The notes under the pieces were generated by a model. It saw nothing but the letters and a program-made list of their open reading frames with translations, was not told the origin of the DNA and ran no database searches. A DNA stretch of 64,000 nucleotides from Leptospira harrisiae (lineage in GTDB: Bacteria > Spirochaetota > Leptospiria > Leptospirales > Leptospiraceae): positions 806,001-870,000 of the forward strand of contig NZ_NPDX01000001.1 in assembly GCF_002811945.1 (NCBI RefSeq), read 5' to 3'. Positions 18,414 to 27,804 of the stretch are shown here, piece by piece (the first letter of the stretch is position 1; the number at the start of each line of letters is the position of its first letter). The translations under genes were made by a program, and so were the position numbers.

Positions 18414-19300
18414 AGTTACATCTCATTCGAAGGTTTCGTTATCGGCTTTTTGCACTGTTGATGTTTTTTTGTCTGTTTTCTACTTTGAAATTGAATCATC
18501 TTTTGTTAGGTGAAGAATCATTTTTTGAATTATCTGAATCCATTCAGATAAAAATCCAATGGCCTGGTAAAACTGCTCTACAAGTGGAAGAAGAAATCAC
18601 TAAACCCTGGGAACAAATTTTAAAAGGTGTTTCTGGATATAAACAAATAGAATCTATTTCTGAACGTGGGAATGCACATATCCATTTGGAATTGGAAAAA
18701 AATGTAAAACAGGAAGATATTGTTTTTGCAATTCGAAACGAATATTTACTGCAAAGACAAAGATTTCCAAAGGATTCTCTTTCACCAAAGATCCAAACGG
18801 GAAAGCCAGAAGACCAGTTCATTGTCATTTTGCAAAAGGTTCAGAAAAGTTCTGACCAAAGTCGACAAGAGTTAGAGAAAAAAATTCGAACCATTGCGGG
18901 TGTTTCTTCTTTTCAGCATCATTCTGATTTTGAAAAAGAAATTGTTTTAGAGATTATGCCCACACGGATCCAAGGTTTCGAATTTCCATCTTTATCGGTC
19001 GTGTTTGCTGCCATTCGTAACCACAACTTCGGTTATTTTTTTGATCCAAGCAATGGTTTGTGGTTTCAGAAAGATTTTCCTACCAATCCGAAGGATTGGT
19101 CGAAATTGGGAATTCCTTCTCGCTTTGGGGAAGGTTTATTGGTCTCATCGATTGGGGATGTGAAAACTAAAGAAAAAAAAATCTTCTCGCGGAACACGAA
19201 TCAATGGATTACATTCAGAAACTATTTTGGTCCATGCAAAGAATGGAACTTCTTTGTATCAAATAACAAAGGAATTAAATTCAATTTTAGAAAATCATAA
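18410..19300 (+). CDS. Second RND permease, N-terminal fragment (frameshifted)
   Basis: About 296 residues corresponding to TM1 (FALLMFFCLFSTLKL) and the first periplasmic porter region of an RND permease, with IQIKIQWPGKTALQVEEEIT and ISERGNAHIHLELE matching family patterns. GTG 18410 overlaps the upstream stop (GTGA) and is preferred to TTG 18395. Around 19224-19227 a run of four T shifts the frame; with three T the reading continues as FRNYLVHAKNGTSLYQI into the next fragment. After the shift this frame reads a short unrelated tail and stops. It is either a real inactivating mutation or a sequencing error. Confidence 0.75.
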   Translation: MKLHLIRRFRYRLFALLMFFCLFSTLKLNHLLLGEESFFELSESIQIKIQWPGKTALQVEEEITKPWEQILKGVSGYKQIESISERGNAHIHLELEKNVKQEDIVFAIRNEYLLQRQRFPKDSLSPKIQTGKPEDQFIVILQKVQKSSDQSRQELEKKIRTIAGVSSFQHHSDFEKEIVLEIMPTRIQGFEFPSLSVVFAAIRNHNFGYFFDPSNGLWFQKDFPTNPKDWSKLGIPSRFGEGLLVSSIGDVKTKEKKIFSRNTNQWITFRNYFGPCKEWNFFVSNNKGIKFNFRKS

Positions 19301-21086
19301 AGATTGGGTTTTGTTGTATACAAGTCAGCAGGATTTTTTTGATGATTTGTATCACTTTTTTATTTTATTTCTTTTTCTAGATTTGATATTTTTCTTTGTA
19401 CCGTTCTTTTATCCAGTCGAGTGGGAATTTATTTTTGTTAGTTTATTATCATTTTATATTGTTTTAGTTATTTTTCTTGGTATTTGTTGCCTCTTATTGT
19501 TTCCGATTGGTCGATCGATTTTATTTCTGTTTTTAGTTTGGAAATATTTTTTAGTTCTCTTTCCAATCAGAAGAATGGGGAAGTGGGTTTTTTCATTTTT
19601 TATATCCTTTTCGCTCCTATGGTTTTTTATTATTTTGAATTGGGTTCCCAAAATTTTTGGGCTTCTATTTTTAGTTCATCTTTATTTTTTATTGTTAGTT
19701 CCATTTACAAGAAATCTTCTCCAATCTTTTTCAAAAAAAGGAAACCCTTCTTTAAAATTTTCTTTTAGAGAAATTTATCATTCTCATAAGGAAATGTTCA
19801 CTAGAGAGATAAAAAGTTCTAAAAAAAAAAATTTAATCCTGCCTTTATTTTTATTGATGATGGGGGTGTTGGTTTCTTTTTTTTCGAGTTTTGGACTTCA
19901 AACCGTGGTAGCTCCATATGGTTCGATCCAAATGGGAAGATTGGAATTTCCAACTTCTTTGCCAGAACAAGAATCTATCCGAATTACCAAACAAGTAGAA
20001 AGTGTCATCCTAATGAGAAAAATAACTGATTTTCTTGTGGTGAAACAAAATCCATCAAATGCTATTTTTTATTTTCGTTTGAACGAATTAGGTAGAAAGA
20101 TTGGGTTCCAAAATCTACCTATAGAACCAGGTTATTTCCATTTGTTAGGTGAGTCTGATGTTAATTCGGATCGGAAAATTCGTTTTTCTAATGCAAATAC
20201 AGAAATTTTAGAAAAAACGATTCTTTGGCTTACGCCGTGGATACGCACAAAAAAAGAAGTTGAAGAAGTGGTTTTATGTTTCCAACCTTCGGCAGAAGGA
20301 TTGGACCTACAAACTTCCGCATATTATCGTAATATGTTAGGATTGGATTGGGATGATTCTCTTAGAGAGCGCTCCATTGAATTACAATCTTCTATCGTGG
20401 GTAAAATGATTTTAGATAAAAAGTTAATAGACATTCGTTTTGTTGCCAAACAAGAGAAAAAATTGGAGAGGTATCCCACCAAACCAACAAAAATGAACCT
20501 AGGAATTCCAGTTTTTACATCTTCTTTGAGCAATTACGAAACTGTAAAAACTCCAGCTAGGATCTATCGTAAAAATGGAGAAACCAGTTTGGAAATTTTG
20601 GTAAAAGGTAAATCAATTCACTGGGAAGAATTAGAATCAGAAATGAAACAGTTTTTGGCAAAAGAAAAGGTTCAGTTCACGGTGATTGCTCCACTTAAAG
20701 AATCTTTACCAAAATACAGACCAATATTTTTTTTGTTGGCTTTCTCTTTGTTTTTGTATCGGAAAAAAAATAAACCGTTTTGGTTGGTTTCCATTTGTGT
20801 TTTGTTTTTGCTTTGGAAAATCGATGTTTCTGTATTGGGAGCTGACTATTTTCTTTTTGGATCTGTGGCTTCATTTATATTTTTTTTGCTAACATGGTTC
20901 CCGCAAACTTCCTTTCACTGGAAACTTTTTATTCCTTTTTTTCTTTTATTAACTTTGTCTTATATACTACCGGGGGAGGGTGGTAGATTTTTTATGGGAG
21001 GGTTTTTACTGATCTCTATTTTTTTTCTGTTGTATTTCAAAATATGGCAAAAATGGAGAATAATGAAAACCAAACTTATTTTTTGA
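19227..21086 (+). CDS. Second RND permease, C-terminal fragment (frameshifted)
   Basis: 619 residues in the +1 frame relative to the preceding fragment, with no credible start or ribosome binding site of its own (first codon TTG). It begins at the helix before TM2 (NGTSLYQITKELNSIL) and contains TM2-6, TM7 (about 206-226), the second porter region and TM8-12. TM4 reads SILFLFLVWKYFL, without the acidic proton-relay residues. Joined to the upstream fragment, the protein would be about 890 residues, somewhat short for RND. Absent relay residues suggest a structural partner of the 995-residue permease rather than a pump in its own right. Confidence 0.72.
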   Translation: MVHAKNGTSLYQITKELNSILENHKDWVLLYTSQQDFFDDLYHFFILFLFLDLIFFFVPFFYPVEWEFIFVSLLSFYIVLVIFLGICCLLLFPIGRSILFLFLVWKYFLVLFPIRRMGKWVFSFFISFSLLWFFIILNWVPKIFGLLFLVHLYFLLLVPFTRNLLQSFSKKGNPSLKFSFREIYHSHKEMFTREIKSSKKKNLILPLFLLMMGVLVSFFSSFGLQTVVAPYGSIQMGRLEFPTSLPEQESIRITKQVESVILMRKITDFLVVKQNPSNAIFYFRLNELGRKIGFQNLPIEPGYFHLLGESDVNSDRKIRFSNANTEILEKTILWLTPWIRTKKEVEEVVLCFQPSAEGLDLQTSAYYRNMLGLDWDDSLRERSIELQSSIVGKMILDKKLIDIRFVAKQEKKLERYPTKPTKMNLGIPVFTSSLSNYETVKTPARIYRKNGETSLEILVKGKSIHWEELESEMKQFLAKEKVQFTVIAPLKESLPKYRPIFFLLAFSLFLYRKKNKPFWLVSICVLFLLWKIDVSVLGADYFLFGSVASFIFFLLTWFPQTSFHWKLFIPFFLLLTLSYILPGEGGRFFMGGFLLISIFFLLYFKIWQKWRIMKTKLIF

Positions 21087-21092
21087 GACCTA

Positions 21093-21110
21093 AGAGAACT
21101 GAGGTTCTCT
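21093..21110 (+). promoter_or_regulatory. Hairpin enclosing the ribosome binding site of the giant protein gene
   Basis: AGAGAAC (21093-21099) pairs with GTTCTCT (21104-21110) around the loop TGAG. The hairpin abuts the ATG at 21111, and the Shine-Dalgarno GAGG (21101-21104) lies in the loop and first base of the right arm. Folding could limit translation of the 1,960-residue protein. Confidence 0.5.
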
Positions 21111-24100
21111 ATGAATTCAAAATCCTCCTTTTATTTTTTTATTATCTTTTCGCTTGGTTTTCTCTCTTTCACTTGTAATGTATATAGTCAAAGTATTTCA
21201 GAAACTTGGAACCCACCAGTTTATCAATCCTCTGACTATTCTGAGTTTTATGGAAATCTATATTTCACCAATTCACTTGATGAATGGGAATCTAGGGTCC
21301 ACGAAGTTTTGTATTTATCGATGAGTCAGTGGCAGGAAAATGCAGACAAAATTGTGGAACAAATTTTATCACAGGAAAATGGAGAGGATGCCTTTGTATC
21401 AAATGATGGTTATCTGGATGAGAGGAGGCGTTCACTCTTTACTGAAATTTCCATTTTGTATTCTGCTTGGGAAAGAGATTTGATTGATGATTATTTTGAT
21501 AATCGTAACGCTTTTTTAGATAAATTAGAAACTGGGAAAGTAGATGCTTTGTATTTTTATCGAATTGGTCAAAAGTCTTTGTATGAGGATTATACTGCTG
21601 AAGAATTGTCAGCGACTGAAAACAGAAATCAAATTTTGGAATCTGCTAAAGAATGGGAGTTTCAGTGGGACCAAACCCGGCAAGAAGGATTGGATTCTTT
21701 TGCGAATTCAATTTCACAACTGGAAAGCGATTACCAAAACTATATCCAATCATTGTCTGAGACTGAAAATAAATTTTCTGAAAATCTAAATGCTATTAAT
21801 TCATATAAGGATACCGTTAAGGTTGCCTTACATGAAATTGTAACTCAATTAAAAACAGGTTTGGATTCCTCATGTTCTGTTTCGACAGGTTGCCAATATA
21901 AAAATTTTGATGGAAGTTTTAATGATGCCGGAAAGTTATTTTCAACATTCATTGGGGAACTTTCTCTTCAGTTAAGTCAATCTGAGATTGATCCAGATTC
22001 ACTTTTAACTTCTATATCGACAAAGATTAGAGATTTTTTATCAGATGAATCCAACAAAGCATTCTCGGAATATACGGTATTCAAAGATCAGATTTATACA
22101 TACCAAACTGGTTTCCAGATTCAGTTAAATCAATCAAAGTCAAGTTTTGATTTGGTTGGAGCTGAGTGGAGGCTTCGGAATCAGACCTATCATGATCTTT
22201 CTTCTGGTTATAAATATGAAAATTGGTTGACTGGCGGAAGTGGTGAAGTGGGGACGTTTGGACAAGTTTTTGACCCAGAAATGCAGGGAATTTTCCAGTC
22301 AATTCACCATTCTGATACCGAGCGGCTTATCTCAATTATTAATAATAAGCTAGGTAGTGGGAGACGGGTGCAATCCTTAGTTTCGGCCAATTTATATACT
22401 GACGCTTACCATTTTATTAACAATCAAAAAATCGGGGATTTTTATATTCCTTTTGATGGGGCAACATATACTCACGGTAACTTATTGTTAGATGGAAAAG
22501 GGAAATACGGGTATTGGACTGGGGATCGGTTTATAACTATTTTTACTCCAGGAACAATCAGTTTTCAAATGGGAGCGATTGGGTATGCGCTTCTTTATGA
22601 AATGTATGATGAGAATTCTTCCCAGTCTTCTTTGTATTGGAAAGACAACTATTCTCAGTTAGATGGACAATCAGATCATTTCCAAAAAAAATTACTCCCT
22701 GCTGTGTCTCATTGGGAATCAAAAGTAAAAGAATATTCTGATCGTTATGAAGACTGGAAGGAAAATAGAAACAATCTGGTTCTTGAAGCAGCTTCAAAAT
22801 TTGAAGCAAATCGTTTAGAAATAGAACGTTCTAAGGAGGAATGGTTACAACGTCTAGAAGATGAAAAACATCTTGGATTAAAAACTTGGACGGAATTATA
22901 CCAAGCAGGTGAAACAACTACGAATCCTCCTCCTGTGATTTCTGTTTGGACTCCCCAAGTTAAAAAAGAAGAATTTCTGGATGCAAAAGCTTTAGAATAT
23001 CACTCTTTAGCAAATTTTGAGGAATCAATAGGGGGAATTCAAATTGGCGGGTCTGGATTGTTGTCTGAATTCCAAAGAACCATCACTGGCGTAGGTCAAT
23101 ATGCATCTCTTGTCCAAATGAATCGTGACTTGGAAGAACTTCAAAGCTCAGAACAAACAAAACTCATCAATCAAATGGCATATTCTCTAAATTTTGATTC
23201 GTTAGGTGGGCGTGAGTTAACTAAAGAAGAACTAATTTTGTTAGGTTCCTATGACGGTTCACAACTAACTGAGGAAGAACAAAGTCGGTTTGGTTCCTGT
23301 TACGAAAATCCTAGCGCAGATTTGTGTAAAAATTTATTAAAGAAAGAATATGATACGACCATTGATCGTAAAAACGGTGTCCTTACTTTAAAAAAAGAAA
23401 TTTATAACGGATTACTTGCTGGTAAAAATGAAGAAGGACAATACAATGCAGGAAAAACAGAAGAAATTCGTCAGATTCAATTAAGCTCCATTGGGAAAAT
23501 AAATGTTCCTAATGGGAATAGTTTTTTTACTACATGGAGGGATGAAGATTGGGCGACACTTTTTCAAAAGAAAGCCGATATAGCCCAATCCTTTTTAGCT
23601 GACTCTCTAAAAAATGATAAAAAATATATCACTTCAAATATTAATTCCATCCAAGATGTAAATAATCGGAATCGCGAATTATTTTTTATAAGAAAAGAAT
23701 CCCAAGAAAGTGCAGATTCTTTAGTGCAAGAATTGGCAATTGCTTATTTTACTGGAGGTGCTTCAGGTATGAGAGCATCTTTGAAGGGGAAACTTGATTC
23801 GGCAATTAATAGCGAATTGGCGAAGGCATGGATCAATGCCACCGGTGGAAGTGAATCTGATATTCAAACTGCATCGATGGTGATCGATTTTATGAGGGGG
23901 AGGAGAACAGCGAGAAAAATTAAATCGCGCGATCAATATATCTCTATAGAGAATCCGATTCAAGCCATGGAAAAGATAGTAGCTAAAACAGTTTCAACTA
24001 CCCTGAAGGCTGCCGACGCAGTAACGTTAGGCCTTTCAACCGTTACATTAAATATGATACAAGCACCTATAATGGCAATTACAAAGTTAGCAGTTGGGGA

Positions 24101-26993
24101 GCGGAAGTATAATGAACTGAATGATCAAATTGCTGGGTCAGGCAAAAGTTTAGAAGAGATTAGTGACAACGAACAACTGTTAATTAAGAATGGAATTGCT
24201 ATGGAAATTTCTCGAGGTACGGGTATACCTGCGGAAGCGATCTCGAAAATATTAGGTGATAAATACAGTCAACGGAAAGCTAAAAAAGCAAATAAGAAGA
24301 TGGCAAAAAATCCAATTTTTGATATGGGATCGCAGATAGTTGGTGCGTTTGGTGGAATGCTTAAAACTGCCATTGTGGCTGTCGGACTTCCTGAAGATGA
24401 AATTCAATCCATTATGGAAGATACAAATGAAATCATCAACGCAGGAGATGTAAATCACAGCGCATCTACTAGTGCCAGTTTTGGATATACTTTGCAAGCA
24501 TTCGGAATGCAGGCGAGTTGGACCAAATACCAGAGCCAATATCTGAATCTACGGGATTCAAAAGCAGTAGTTGAAGAACTTGGGAAAAAAGCACTCGCTA
24601 AAGAAATCGCAAAATCAATGGGAATTGATGAAAGTGTGATTGGGCAACTTGTTGATTCTTCCTATTCGTCTTATCAAAAACAAAAAACTGATAAAAAAGC
24701 AAAGTCGAATGCCGTGAGGCAAACAGTGGTAAATGCTGCTTCCATAGCGATTACTTTGGGTGCAAGTGGAATGTTAACAGGGGTTAATTCAGCACTTTCA
24801 TCAATTGGTAAGGCAGTGAGTAGTATTTCTAATGGATTTTTGCCAGCAACAACACAAGTAGGACAAGCGGTTGCTTCTACTTTTATACAAACAATTGCGG
24901 GAAGTCATGAAGGTCCAAAAGGAGCAGTGGCAGGCTTCGCTAATGGTGTACTCGGTGGTATATCTCAAGGTATGGGGAAAATACAGTCTGGATTTTTGAA
25001 AGGAATGATCCCTGGGGTAGGAATTACCTATTCAGAAAAAAATGGTTGGGGAGGTTCTTTGGGAATCGGGAATTCAATTAGTAATATCAGTCTGAGTTTT
25101 TCTGAGATGGGAAATACTTCCGTCCAAGCTTCTAAGTCATTGGGTGGAGGGGTGCAATTATCAGCAGATGTAACAACCAATGGTGCTGCCAATGTAGGAT
25201 TGAACTACAATCCCACTGGTGAAGGACCAAGAAATGATTGGAATTTTTCTATGATGTATGATCTGAACGGAGGGGGCTTGAGTGGAAGTATTGGTTATAT
25301 AGACCCAAACTCAAAACTTGGTTTAACATCTTCGATTGATAGATATGGTATTTCCACCTCATCAGAGTTACAAGGGATAACTTTGGGAACTAATTCGGAG
25401 GATGGCTTCGAATTGCAAGAAATGAATTTTGCTGAACAAAATATTAATGTCGCTCAAGATGCCAGTGATACGGGCGATAAAGATACTGTTTCATTGCAGG
25501 AAAGTGATTCTGATTTTTTTTCTGATTTTGCAACAGCAGCAGGTACCATGGGAACTTTATTATTAGGTGGACTTAGTTTAGGAATGGGAATCCGAAACCG
25601 ATTGAGCGAAAGTTTAGTGGATCCCATTTCCATTGGATCTGAATCAGAATCTTTAACTTTTGAAAGTTCAAACGATAAATCTTTCTTTGGGAATTTTACA
25701 AATCCATTTAAGGGAGGAGTCACTCGTATTTGGGATGCGATTTCTAAGTTTGCGATTGGTTTTTCCTCAGATAAAAATACCAGCGACAAATATAATTCCA
25801 ATTCTGAGACAAACCAAAAAACACAAAGCGAACAAATTAAAAAAATTGAAACAAGTTTGATCGACGACTATTCAAAAGACTCTCGCCTTGATACAGAAAA
25901 AAAACTTTATGAACTGCGTAAAATGGGTTCGGATACCACAGAGATCGAAGCGAAGTTAAAAAAACTCCGTGGTGGTAAAGATGTTCCCATTCCAAAGAGT
26001 ATTGAAAAAGAACTAAATGAATACATAAGATTGAGAGAAGGTAATTCTCAGTTTCCATTCGAACCAGAAAAGACGATTTATGTTCCATCTACTGAGGCTC
26101 TAGCAGGAATCAATCTAAAACAAGATACAAAAAAAGAAACAAATGCGTCCTATTTGAGACGATTAGGGAAAGAAATTTCCGAAGCTTCCAAAAATGTTGA
26201 CCTCTCTACCAAGGAACTTGTCACCGAACATGCGGTAAATGTGGCTAAACTCTTAGCGGAATCTCTGAAAGGGAAAATTTCGTATGAACGATACAAATTA
26301 ATTGATGGAAAAGAAGTGGTATCTGCTGTAAATCCTGTAGATGCGAATGGGTTTCGATCAGTGGATGGATTAGATTGTATCCGATTTATTGGAGCGGTTC
26401 TCAATGCATCTGGAATCACCACGAACGGGAGTTTTGCAAATTTAAATACAGATGTATACCAAATGCCGGATGAAATTAAAAATATGGATTTAGAATATGA
26501 CAATCGAAATGTGCATTATAACGGGGTGGAATACTTTCGCCAATCCTCAAGTTTTATGACCTTGGTATCTGATCGCCTCACCACGAGTAAAAACTTATCT
26601 GATCACATTGCTAATTTTAAATCAAAAGAGCTGAATGTTGGTCTCATTGGAATCACAAGAGCAAATGAAAATTTATCTAATAGTAAGGTCTCCGCAGTGA
26701 AATCAGATCATGTATATATGATAACGGACAAACGATTCAATCCAGAGCTAGGGGTCTTTGAATACCAAATTGCAGAATCACGTGGTGGCAAAGGTATTGA
26801 TAATCGTTGGATTCGATCAGAGACAAATAAGATTTTAAGAAAAGAATTGGAAAAGAATTTAGAGAAACAAAAATTATCAAAGAAATCAATAAACGAAAGA
26901 ATTTCTAAAACACTAGAAAGTTCAGAGGAATCTACTTATTTAACTAGATCTGAATTTTATGAATTACGACCACAAATTAGAGTTGGAGACTAA
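21111..26993 (+). CDS. Giant secreted protein of the leptospiral 'longest protein' type (TIGR04388-like), NlpC/P60-like C-terminus
   Basis: 1,960 residues with a signal peptide (FYFFIIFSLGFLSFTCNVYS) and then a long helical, coiled-coil-rich N-terminal part (about 30-700). A middle region is alanine/glycine/serine-rich with hydrophobic patches (about 1200-1420). A C-terminal domain (about 1690-1960) follows. The organisation recalls the TIGR04388 family of very large Leptospira proteins; that assignment is from memory of the family, not a search. In the C-terminal domain, Asp1755-Cys1756 (LDCIRFIGAVLNASG), VGLIGIT and His1867 (SDHVYMIT) followed by YQIAESRGG are in the order of NlpC/P60-type cysteine hydrolases. 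It starts 24 bp after the RND permease and is followed by a lipoprotein. Inferred: a toxin-like or cell-wall-active effector and possible cargo of the RND machine. Confidence 0.82.
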   Translation: MNSKSSFYFFIIFSLGFLSFTCNVYSQSISETWNPPVYQSSDYSEFYGNLYFTNSLDEWESRVHEVLYLSMSQWQENADKIVEQILSQENGEDAFVSNDGYLDERRRSLFTEISILYSAWERDLIDDYFDNRNAFLDKLETGKVDALYFYRIGQKSLYEDYTAEELSATENRNQILESAKEWEFQWDQTRQEGLDSFANSISQLESDYQNYIQSLSETENKFSENLNAINSYKDTVKVALHEIVTQLKTGLDSSCSVSTGCQYKNFDGSFNDAGKLFSTFIGELSLQLSQSEIDPDSLLTSISTKIRDFLSDESNKAFSEYTVFKDQIYTYQTGFQIQLNQSKSSFDLVGAEWRLRNQTYHDLSSGYKYENWLTGGSGEVGTFGQVFDPEMQGIFQSIHHSDTERLISIINNKLGSGRRVQSLVSANLYTDAYHFINNQKIGDFYIPFDGATYTHGNLLLDGKGKYGYWTGDRFITIFTPGTISFQMGAIGYALLYEMYDENSSQSSLYWKDNYSQLDGQSDHFQKKLLPAVSHWESKVKEYSDRYEDWKENRNNLVLEAASKFEANRLEIERSKEEWLQRLEDEKHLGLKTWTELYQAGETTTNPPPVISVWTPQVKKEEFLDAKALEYHSLANFEESIGGIQIGGSGLLSEFQRTITGVGQYASLVQMNRDLEELQSSEQTKLINQMAYSLNFDSLGGRELTKEELILLGSYDGSQLTEEEQSRFGSCYENPSADLCKNLLKKEYDTTIDRKNGVLTLKKEIYNGLLAGKNEEGQYNAGKTEEIRQIQLSSIGKINVPNGNSFFTTWRDEDWATLFQKKADIAQSFLADSLKNDKKYITSNINSIQDVNNRNRELFFIRKESQESADSLVQELAIAYFTGGASGMRASLKGKLDSAINSELAKAWINATGGSESDIQTASMVIDFMRGRRTARKIKSRDQYISIENPIQAMEKIVAKTVSTTLKAADAVTLGLSTVTLNMIQAPIMAITKLAVGERKYNELNDQIAGSGKSLEEISDNEQLLIKNGIAMEISRGTGIPAEAISKILGDKYSQRKAKKANKKMAKNPIFDMGSQIVGAFGGMLKTAIVAVGLPEDEIQSIMEDTNEIINAGDVNHSASTSASFGYTLQAFGMQASWTKYQSQYLNLRDSKAVVEELGKKALAKEIAKSMGIDESVIGQLVDSSYSSYQKQKTDKKAKSNAVRQTVVNAASIAITLGASGMLTGVNSALSSIGKAVSSISNGFLPATTQVGQAVASTFIQTIAGSHEGPKGAVAGFANGVLGGISQGMGKIQSGFLKGMIPGVGITYSEKNGWGGSLGIGNSISNISLSFSEMGNTSVQASKSLGGGVQLSADVTTNGAANVGLNYNPTGEGPRNDWNFSMMYDLNGGGLSGSIGYIDPNSKLGLTSSIDRYGISTSSELQGITLGTNSEDGFELQEMNFAEQNINVAQDASDTGDKDTVSLQESDSDFFSDFATAAGTMGTLLLGGLSLGMGIRNRLSESLVDPISIGSESESLTFESSNDKSFFGNFTNPFKGGVTRIWDAISKFAIGFSSDKNTSDKYNSNSETNQKTQSEQIKKIETSLIDDYSKDSRLDTEKKLYELRKMGSDTTEIEAKLKKLRGGKDVPIPKSIEKELNEYIRLREGNSQFPFEPEKTIYVPSTEALAGINLKQDTKKETNASYLRRLGKEISEASKNVDLSTKELVTEHAVNVAKLLAESLKGKISYERYKLIDGKEVVSAVNPVDANGFRSVDGLDCIRFIGAVLNASGITTNGSFANLNTDVYQMPDEIKNMDLEYDNRNVHYNGVEYFRQSSSFMTLVSDRLTTSKNLSDHIANFKSKELNVGLIGITRANENLSNSKVSAVKSDHVYMITDKRFNPELGVFEYQIAESRGGKGIDNRWIRSETNKILRKELEKNLEKQKLSKKSINERISKTLESSEESTYLTRSEFYELRPQIRVGD

Positions 26994-26994
26994 G

Positions 26995-27639
26995 ATGAAG
27001 TTTAGGATTATATTTTTATTTTTATCATTTTTTTTAAATTTAGCTTTTTGTAAAAAACAAGAACTTACAATAAATGATGAAGACCCCTTTTACCTAGATC
27101 TGGAAGCAGGTTGTTTCGAAAATGCAAAGGTTGAAAATTCTGCTAAAAAAGTAAGATGTATCACGAAAAAAGATGAGTTAGCTTGTTTTATTTTGTTGAG
27201 AAATGCGAATTCTAATGCTATTGATCAAGTTTTCAAAAATACAAAATGGACTAGTCCGAATTTTAGTGAAGCTTCACTCAATTATTATATTGATAAGATG
27301 GGAACAATTAGTGTTCTTCAAGGAGGTCCTGCGAGAACAAAGGAAGAATATTTAATTATTGGAGAAGGAAAAATTCACATAAAAAATAGTAAATGGTTTT
27401 ATGAACAATTCTGTGACCAAAACAATTGCGAAAGACTAACCTTTGCAATAGAATATTTCAATTGTTCTGTAAGCTATTTTCCGGCCTCGAATGAACATCG
27501 TTTGTTTCTTACAATAGGAGATAGAAATTTTGGCGATTCGGATAATGCAAAGTCTCTTTCAATTGTTCTTGAAGATCCTGTAAAACCACAAATCCGAAAC
27601 GGATTCGAACTTTACTTGGTTCCTCCCGATTCTAAATAA
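26995..27639 (+). CDS. Putative lipoprotein downstream of the giant protein
   Basis: About 214 residues; the leader IIFLFLSFFLNLAFC ends in a lipobox-like cysteine followed by KKQE. The mature domain is cysteine-rich, with Cys pairs in AGCFENA, KVRCITKKDELACF, EQFCDQNNCERL and YFNCSV. No family recognised. ATG 26995 is 1 bp after the upstream stop with GGAG about 8 bp before it. Its location right after a predicted hydrolase-type C-terminus suggests an immunity protein or inhibitor, by analogy with polymorphic toxin loci; this is inference only. Confidence 0.7.
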   Translation: MKFRIIFLFLSFFLNLAFCKKQELTINDEDPFYLDLEAGCFENAKVENSAKKVRCITKKDELACFILLRNANSNAIDQVFKNTKWTSPNFSEASLNYYIDKMGTISVLQGGPARTKEEYLIIGEGKIHIKNSKWFYEQFCDQNNCERLTFAIEYFNCSVSYFPASNEHRLFLTIGDRNFGDSDNAKSLSIVLEDPVKPQIRNGFELYLVPPDSK

Positions 27640-27662
27640 TTCTCATTATCTCAAAATCTTTG

Positions 27663-27730
27663 CGCCAGCGATTGAAGCGAAAATCCTTTCGCTTGGCGAA
27701 AGATTGTAGCGGAAAGCGCGGTCGATTGGA
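27663..27730. repeat. REP-like palindromic element
   Basis: A locally GC-richer block. CTTTCGC (27686-27692), loop TTG, GCGAAAG (27696-27702) form a perfect 7-bp hairpin. It is flanked by two similar direct copies, GATTGAAGCGAAAA (27670-27683) and GATTGTAGCGGAAA (27702-27715). The pattern resembles dispersed REP-type intergenic elements. Only one copy is in this window. Confidence 0.5.
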
Positions 27731-27765
27731 CTAAGGAATTTATTGCACCAAACCAATGCGAGGCG

Positions 27766-27804
27766 CCGACTTTGTTTATACTTTCCAAATATAAACAAAG
27801 TCGG
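27766..27804 (-). terminator. Perfect 15-bp hairpin across the cyclase stop codon
   Basis: CCGACTTTGTTTATA (27766-27780) pairs with TATAAACAAAGTCGG (27790-27804) around a 9-base loop. On the minus strand it covers the last codons and stop of the cyclase gene. No U-run follows on either strand, so it may protect or process the 3' end, or terminate without a U-tract. Confidence 0.55.
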
